Assembly (NCBI GenBank): GCA_029204225.1
Contig: CM055096.1
Span: 37,907,460 to 37,971,459 of the forward strand
DNA: 64,000 bases
Direction: 5' to 3'
DNA from: Diphasiastrum complanatum
Lineage: Eukaryota > Streptophyta > Lycopodiopsida > Lycopodiales > Lycopodiaceae
The position numbers and the translations under genes were made by a program. Positions 58,341 through 64,000 of the stretch are shown piece after piece. Position 1 is the stretch's first letter. Every line of letters starts with the position of its first letter. Under the pieces are notes generated by a model that was not told where the DNA came from, did no database searches, and worked only from the letters and a program-made list of their open reading frames with translations.

Positions 58341-59600
58341 CTAGTAGAGATTTCCTTCTCTGCATCCGACCGTCAACAACTTGTTTGTTGTCTTCTCGAT
58401 CATACGGCAAGTATTGTCGTCGAACAAAACTCGAATGCCTAGATCTGTCATCTTGGAGATAGATAGCAGATCCTGTCTGAGTGAGGGCACATAGAGTGCT
58501 CCTGGCAGCTCTGCTTGGCCTGACAGTGTCCGTAGCTGTAGAGAGCTGATGCCTTTGACATTGTGTCTGCTTCCATTGCCTAGAATCACTGCTCTGTCAT
58601 TTTCGAGTTTGCAAAAGTTGATCAAGATCTTCTTGTTGTAGGTTATGTGAGATGTTGCTCTTGAATCGATGAGTACATCGTAGTCATGGTCAAAGTAGCT
58701 TGTCGAAGCTTCGCCGCGTATCGTGAAAGCTTCGTCACCTCTTTCAGCATCCTTTGATGACTCTGCAACGTTTGCCTTTTCAGTTTTGTTTTTCCTTTTT
58801 GGGTTGAATCTGCAATCGTATGCAGAATGCCCTTTCTTCTTGTAGTGCATGCAAGGTATTGCTGGATTGAACCAACATTTGTTGGCCATATGGCCTGGTT
58901 TGTGACAGTGATCGTAGGAAGAAGATTGTTGATTCGAGGACTTCGTCTTCTCAAATCTTGGCTTGTTTTTGTTTTTCTTCCTTCCTTTCATGAAGAGAGC
59001 CTTCTCTTAATCACTGCTTCCCTCTCCTTCGTCTCTCATCAGTCTCTCATCAGCAACAAGACTGACTGCTTTGTCGAATGTCATATCTGGTAGACTCAGT
59101 ATGAGCATTCTCAGCGGCTGATAGGATGTTGGTAGAGATTTTATGAAGTACATCAACTGTTGTGGTGCTGGGACTTGGTGCTCCTATCCTGATGCAGCGA
59201 GTTGAGCGAAGATCGTTATGATCTTCTAAATGTGCTGATCTAACTGGTTGCCATCCCACCGTATGGATTGCAGTTGATTGTGAAGGTGCATGATTGAAGC
59301 TGCAGTCCTCACTTCATACTTTTGCTTTAATCTTTCCCACACTGCATGGCTACTTTTGCAGTCTTCAATCTGCATGAGTAGGTCTTCATTTATGGACGAA
59401 ACGATGATCACCATTGCGCTTTCATCCTTTCTGATCCATTCAGCTCTCCTTGGGTCTCCCTCTGGAGGCTGCACCTTTGAGAGCTCAGTCACCGACCAGA
59501 TGCCTTCGCCCTTCAGGAGTGTTTTGATTTTGAATTTCTAGATTCTGTAATTTGCACCATCCAGACTGATTGCTACTCTGGTTTGGATTGTCATAGCCAT
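58341..59600 (-). pseudogene. Copia F gag and protease
   Basis: From an ATG at 59,600 one frame covers gag (SLDGANYRI, then TAG where Trp is expected; AVWERLKQKYEVRTA) with further stops near 59,229, 59,194 and 59,010, and continues in phase to a 216-codon stretch. Two zinc knuckles are each missing one Cys (YDHCHKPGHMANKC and CMHYKKKGHSAYDC). The protease site reads DSRATSHI instead of DSGATSH. Most changes fit C-to-T mutation on one or the other strand. Confidence 0.87.
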
Positions 59601-59652
59601 ATTGTGTTGTCTAAAAGAATCACTGCTGGGATATCAGTAGTGATAACTTGTT

Positions 59653-59665
59653 GGCTCTAATACCA
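59653..59665 (-). promoter_or_regulatory. Copia F primer-binding site
   Basis: TGGTATTAGAGCC directly follows the 5' LTR end (CTACGACA) on the minus strand. It complements initiator-Met tRNA with one mismatch and is identical to the primer site of the 26.8 kb gypsy. Confidence 0.85.
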
Positions 59666-60421
59666 TGTCGTAGAAGTGCTTTTTTTTTTCTTTGTTTCGT
59701 GTTCATCCTCTCTTCTGATTCACGAACAATTTTCTGTCTTTGAATTTCCTTTTCATGCGGAAGTTCTTACAAGATCCCAAACACTCGACTGCACATGACA
59801 TAACATGTTTTATTCTAGCAATCAAGAGACACAGCACAAGGCCAAGACATACACGAAATAGAGTGACTATATTGTCAGTTTGGTTTTAGAACAAGATCGT
59901 CAGTGTCTCGCTCGTTGGCGGATTGACTCTCTGCTCTTTCGTTGTGTTCTGCTCGTTGGCAAACTTTCATGCATAGTTATGGTATTTTTGCTTTCTTACT
60001 CTATTCTCTACGTCTCTCTCTATTTCTTACAGGTATCTGTATTCACTATCTCTCTTCTTTTTGTTATGATCCAAACAGGAACGTTTATACCTCCACTGTG
60101 TAGAGTTTACAAGATAGCTAAACGTAGAATCACAAGACTACTTAACGCTAATCAACTAGTTAGTTAGTCTTCATCGTTGCTATTCATTTCAGCTAGGCAT
60201 GAAGCCCGATTTCTCTTCGTTTGTTTTTGTTCTTTTCGTTGTTTTCATTTTGCATCCCTTTTGCGGTTTGCGGTCCTAGAGGTGTGTTTACGATTCGCGA
60301 TTGATTCGCGAATCATTCGTGCTTCGAGTCAAAGACACGGTGACTGTGGCGAATTGTTCTTGTTCGACCTCGTGTCTTGTTCGTGTTGTGACAAATTTGC
60401 AGGAGTTCACCATTTCTGACA
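59666..60421 (-). repeat. Copia F 5' LTR
   Basis: 756 bases with TGTCAGAAATGG...CTACGACA ends on the minus strand. It contains about 160 bases (near 59,740-59,900) that are absent from the 3' LTR. Confidence 0.88.
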
Positions 60422-60955
60422 CTCGGCCGACAAGTTAGAGTCGTTCCCTAAGAGCTAAACTCATTCATGTTCATGCAAGAACACTCAAAACCACAAGCCG
60501 CAACAGATATGAAGACAACCAGTTCTTGGACCGAATGGTCCCAATAGCATACCGCTGGCACCCTGGATCGAATGGTCCTGACGGCATACCGCTGGCGTCC
60601 CAGAATACAACTCTCAGCTATGTGTCAGATCAAAAAGTTTGAAGCGACCTTACAATTGGCGCTATTGCCGAACATTGAAACCCAGAAGGTAATCAAAGTC
60701 AGTTTGAAAAAAAATCCCACTTTATTATCAAATCTGAGAGGGTTACATTTCAAATGTGTGACCACCGACCCTAGTCTTTGGGACACTGGCATGCCAAGGC
60801 GGGTGCCAGGACAACATTCTAGCAAGGGAGGCTGAGACTTGGTTGGAGCTTGTCCTGAGTCGGCACTCTCCTATAGTATTGGTGGGATTCGCACTCCCCT
60901 CATACCAAGTACTCTACCTAGTCTGGTAAAGCACATTTTCTCTCTCTAACTCTCT
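60422..60955 (-). repeat. Mosaic duplicated unit, right copy, second part
   Basis: Reverse complement of 33,640-34,185. It contains the partner of the tRNA-like stretch (about 60,885-60,940) and a locally repeated GCATACCGCTGGC motif (60,547 and 60,583) that occurs once in the left copy. Confidence 0.83.
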
Positions 60956-60989
60956 ATAGTTTATTGATCCCCAGTGCCTCAGGTTCCGT

Positions 60990-61790
60990 CATCTTGAAAG
61001 GTTCATTATGATGGTGCAACTATGTATTAACATCTGTTCTTGGATCTGCTTGTGGCATAGATGGAGAATGGACTTTGGCTACTACTTTAGCGGCCTCTTG
61101 GGCTTCTTCTTCTTCTCCACTGCCTCATATCTTGATATCTTTTCTTGTCTGCTTTGAGATTCACATACACCCCTAATGCAGTAGGTATGTTTGTAGTTGG
61201 TGCACATTTATTAGGTACTGGATCAACTAGAAGTTCTTTCTGTTTTTGAGCTATGGTAACAACCATCAAATGTGCAGTTGGTTCTGGTTAAACTACTGGT
61301 CTTTTCTTGATTGTAATCATATTCACTGGAGTAATAACAAGTGGTGGTTTGAGTCTTGTAGGAAATTCTTTATAATAGTGTTCGTAGCCACATTCTCTAT
61401 AAAATGGTATAAACTTGCCTTTATTTGGACATTTAACTACTCTATGACATCCAAGTGGCACTCTGGTCCATTGTCTAGCTGCTTGTTGTTGCACAAAAGC
61501 ACATACAACATACTGCTCTAAAGGACCACTCTCGTGATCATTGTTATAGTTCCATTGCTCATTACCATGAGAAGGTTCTGGTTCCATTAGATTAGTAGGA
61601 GGAGCACTTTGTCTGGTTGGAGCTGGAAGAGCTAGTCGTTCTGGAAATCAAAGAGCAAAATTGAAAGGCTTTCCATCAGGATGAATAAGTAGGTTCTCGA
61701 TACTAAATCTTAGCATACCTTTGCTAGATAATCCGAGGATTAAATGAGCAAAAGGTTGTTTCATGTCCCATAGAGTTACACAGAGCTCCA
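60990..61790 (-). pseudogene. Gypsy gag fragment, second copy
   Basis: Shares GCHRVVKCPNKGKFIPFYRE and flanking DNA with 21,300-21,860, in the same orientation. It has about 250 extra bases (61,045-61,295) absent from the first copy. It ends abruptly near 61,795 where the unknown gene fragment begins. Confidence 0.65.
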
Positions 61791-61799
61791 AAGTTTGAA

Positions 61800-62435
61800 A
61801 GCAGTACGTGCAGATTTGAACTCAATCATACGGCTAGGGACCATGGAAATTTGACAGTTTTTGGCTTGGCAGAACTCAAAGGTAGATTGGTCTCCAATAT
61901 CACATATAACTTAAGAAAAGATTTCAAGTTGCGAAGCATTGTCTTCGTCCAACTCATCTAAGAAAACAAGAGGGTGTGGAGAGAGGGGTGTATCAAGAAT
62001 GGTAGGTGTTGGTTCAGCAAACAAGGAGTCATTTTCTTTTTCAAGGCAATCAAAGACTTTTCTTATATTTTGGTTAAAAAATCTCTCTTCCTCCTCATAT
62101 ATATCAATAAGACTAGCAAGATCAGTAGCAAAATTTTCCACAGTACCCAAAGGGTCAATACAATTTTTACCATAATCCATTTAGATTTTTACCCAATGTA
62201 AGGTATTTAAGAGATCAATCATACATAGCACTTTATCTTCTGGTCTAGCGGCACTGCAGGTGGCACAATCAATTTCAACAATAAAACTATGCAAGATCAC
62301 AGCTCTTCTCATACAACAGATCAAAGTTTGTATGAATTGATTAGGGGGAGGAAGGGGCTCTCCATAACCAAGATCAACATCATGAGAAGTGATCAGTGAA
62401 TCCAAAGTTCGATTGAGTAAATTTTTTTTGCTCAA
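61800..62435 (-). pseudogene. Unknown gene fragment, copy 3
   Basis: On the minus strand it has the same protein as 35,430-36,015 (DVDLGYGEPLPPPN, EEEERFFNQN, DELDEDNASQLEIFS), with the same Tyr-to-stop TAA before MDYGK as copy 2. It keeps 12 residues (FIVEIDCATCSA) that copy 1 has lost by a small deletion and copy 2 has partly lost. Left of DVDLGYG its sequence differs from copy 1. A short open start (MSKKNLLNRTLDSLITSHD) precedes it here. Confidence 0.55.
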
Positions 62436-62510
62436 TTCGGATTGATTATCTCATTGACACATATAGCTTGTTGTACAATCCACCGTTGCAAGAGCTTGAT
62501 TCCAATTGAC

Positions 62511-62667
62511 TGTTGGACTATCAATCCACACTCTAGAGAGAACTATCAAACAGGACGGATAGCTCAGTGGTAGAGCATCCCATCTGGTATGAGGGAGATC
62601 TTGGGTTTGAATCCTAGTCTGTACATCCATATTATGATTTATGGATTTCTAACATGGTATCAGAACT
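62511..62667 (+). mobile_element. Possible miniature LTR element or tRNA-derived SINE
   Basis: TGTTGGACTATC at 62,511 and TTCTAACA ending at 62,654 form a TG...CA bounded segment of 144 bases with TGTT/AACA inverted ends, followed at once by TGGTATCAGAAC (62,655-62,666), an initiator-Met tRNA primer site. This is the layout of a TRIM-type 5' LTR plus primer site. The segment contains a tRNA-like sequence. No second LTR was found downstream, so it could instead be a SINE next to a chance primer-like word. Confidence 0.4.
62553..62626 (+). other. tRNA-like sequence (Pol III A and B boxes)
   Basis: A box-like TAGCTCAGTGGTAGAGC and B box-like GGGTTTGAATCC at the right spacing. It folds as a near-complete cloverleaf: acceptor 6 of 7 pairs, D arm GCTC/GAGC, an anticodon stem with one mismatch, and a T arm with G-T pairs. 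The anticodon position would read GGT. The mismatches and context suggest a tRNA-derived repeat rather than a working tRNA gene. Confidence 0.5.
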
Positions 62668-63481
62668 ACCGGATCTGTAGCAAGCTTGTATGTTGGCGCC
62701 CTACCAAAAGAGAAGCTTCTCTGTTTTTTGTTGTGAAATTTCAGCATCTTGCTGATCTTTTCAAGTGGAGTTTGTGTAGGGTCGAAGATCTTGCGTAGTA
62801 TAGCTATCCCATCTATCAACAAGGGTTAGATCACTGGATAGGTACCTAACTATGCATAGATGTTATTTTTAGTTAGTTTCCTACTTTCTCCCTTAACTCT
62901 ATTCACCACTAACACTACTCTCTCTTAACTCTACTCCTCTACACTAACATTCTTCATGGCTTTGGGTGAAGGGAAGGGGTAGAAAAGAAGAGGAAGAGAG
63001 AAGAGAAGAGAGAAAGAGAAGAGAGAAAGAGAGAGAGATGAGATGGAGGTTAGCTCAAATGCTCAATGCCATTGCTTATGGAGAAACCTTAACTAATCAC
63101 AAACAAAAAGCATGGAGAAAATAACAAGCAATCCCAATAATAGCATAAGCAAGAGTGATTAGCAAATGAGGATGCTTGAGCTCTCAAAATGATAGAGTCT
63201 CCTCCTCTCTATTAGGCATGAAAATAGTATACAAATGGTGCCTTTTTATAAAATGGGGAAGGCCCTTGCCCCTCAATCCTATTGGCTAATAATCACATTG
63301 ATCCTATCCATTCATCTTGGACCCAACTTGATCCAAGGGTCCATAAAAAGGACATTAAACTTCACAAGATTCATGTGAGTCCCCATTTGGATCCAACTCT
63401 AAAAAGTGATCTTTAAGTTTAAAAATGACTTTGGGCCTCTAGTTTTATTTTAATTCCAAGGCCCAAGTCAATTTTATTTTA
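62668..63481. other. Non-coding, with purine tract 62,971-63,048
   Basis: Contains a 78-base almost pure A/G stretch of GAGAA, GAGAGAAA and GA repeats. The rest is AT-rich and shows no domain-bearing frame. A purine tract downstream of an LTR-type primer site could in principle be a polypurine tract, but no LTR start follows it. Confidence 0.5.
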
Positions 63482-63947
63482 TTGACACTTAAGCTTGCGT
63501 GCTCATTGGGCCATGGGCTTACACGCACAGGATGTCATGCCCTCGCAACACATTTTATTGAACGATTTTATTTATTTACACTTTGTTGGGAATACCCCCA
63601 ACAGGACCCATGGCCTGAAGTAGTGCCGATCTCTCAGCACTCTGCCGATTTAGTAGAAAGTTTTCTTCGCCTGTCTTTCTTGGATCATGGAGGTCGTGAC
63701 ATCCTCCCTAAAGTTGAGGAGGTCCAGTTTCTTCAAGTCCTTGGGCGTGTGAAGGGACTTGACTCCTCTCAGCCAATCTTGGTCGACCCATGCTTGGAAT
63801 CTGCATGTCCATGGATCGTCCAAAAGTGCAGCTCGGTAATACACACGAGCGATTGGCAGCTGATCTTCGACTTTGTCTAAAGGTAGCTAGCGCCTTATTA
63901 ATGTCAAAGAATATGGGGGGGGAGAAAATTGTCCCATTTAGTTTCAA
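63482..63947. other. Unidentified open frames at the window end
   Basis: Open frames exist on both strands. The minus frame 63,844-63,650 has a protein-like composition (WTCRFQAWVDQDWLRGVK), as might occur in a gypsy integrase tail or gag, but I cannot assign it. A short inverted word TGTTGGG...CCCAACA lies at 63,584-63,603. Confidence 0.25.
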
Positions 63948-64000
63948 TTCCCATTAGATGTTCTAAGTCACGGGCGTAAGTGGCTACCGCGCGGACTGTT

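Larger units (their letters stand above)
54975..60421 (-). mobile_element. Copia F element, complete LTR to LTR
   Basis: Minus-strand Ty1/copia element of 5,447 bases: 5' LTR 59,666-60,421, primer site 59,653-59,665, gag, protease, integrase, RT, RNase H, polypurine tract, 3' LTR 54,975-55,574. The flanking bases CTCAA and CTCGG each differ by one base from CTCAG, the sequence at the empty site of the paralogous unit near 34,190, so this is the target duplication with one change on each side. LTRs differ by indels and substitutions, which makes it older than the 26.8 kb element. Confidence 0.92.

Noticed and set aside
62553-62626. A working tRNA-Thr gene
   Set aside because: The cloverleaf has an acceptor mismatch, an anticodon-stem mismatch and G-T pairs, and it sits inside a repeat-like segment. 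A tRNA-derived repeat fits better.

Overview
This window is nuclear DNA from a land plant. The evidence is multi-exon protein genes with GT-AG introns, a SIN3-like corepressor gene carrying the plant-type signature blocks, and many plant Ty1/copia and Ty3/gypsy LTR retrotransposons (one a chromodomain gypsy) with initiator-Met tRNA primer sites. I cannot fix the lineage from sequence alone. There are no bacterial operons, CRISPR arrays or rRNA genes.

Layout. 0-6.2 kb: two inverted copies of a long LTR (family A, about 1.25 kb) around a decayed gypsy gag-RT, then a shrunken composite of two copia elements. 6.2-9.1 kb: AT-rich DNA with no gene seen. 9.4-15.95 kb, minus strand: a SIN3-like gene with TATA box, CT-rich leader and 14 coding exons that splice in frame, but it stops before the usual SIN3 C-terminal half. 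17-20.9 kb: a copia element (C) with a 5' LTR, cut off in RT and joined to a gypsy gag-protease fragment on the other strand (to 22.7 kb). 23.2-25.5 kb: a decayed ORF of unknown type with a long coiled coil, lying just 5' of the polypurine tract of a family A 3' LTR. That LTR is split by a young chromodomain gypsy element (26,781-33,450, 5-bp target duplication GTATA, near-identical LTRs, tandemly duplicated 5' LTR segment). 33.6-36.9 kb: a duplicated mosaic unit containing pieces of an intron-containing unknown gene. 37.7-41.3 kb, minus: an unknown multi-exon gene carrying a DGNHR motif, with several nonsense changes. 41.4-44.7 kb: a gypsy integrase remnant with a long (GA)n tract and another family A LTR. 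44.7-53.2 kb: copia D (plus) and copia E (minus). 53.3-60.96 kb: an inverted copy of the 33.6-35.9 kb unit, split by copia F (54,975-60,421). 61-64 kb: gypsy and gene-fragment mosaics, a tRNA-like sequence next to an LTR-type primer site, and a purine tract.

How it fits together. The two cellular-type genes lie in a retroelement-packed stretch. Most retroelement reading frames are broken, largely by stops of the kind made by C-to-T change (CGA to TGA, CAG to TAG, TGG to TAG), as expected for methylated, silenced DNA. The same stop types occur in the 37.7-41.3 kb gene, which suggests it is decaying too, while the SIN3-like exons remain open up to the truncation. The most unusual items are the accessory coiled-coil ORF of family A, the DGNHR gene, the tRNA-like sequence inside a possible miniature LTR, the duplicated 5' LTR segment in the young gypsy element, and an in-window empty site for copia F.
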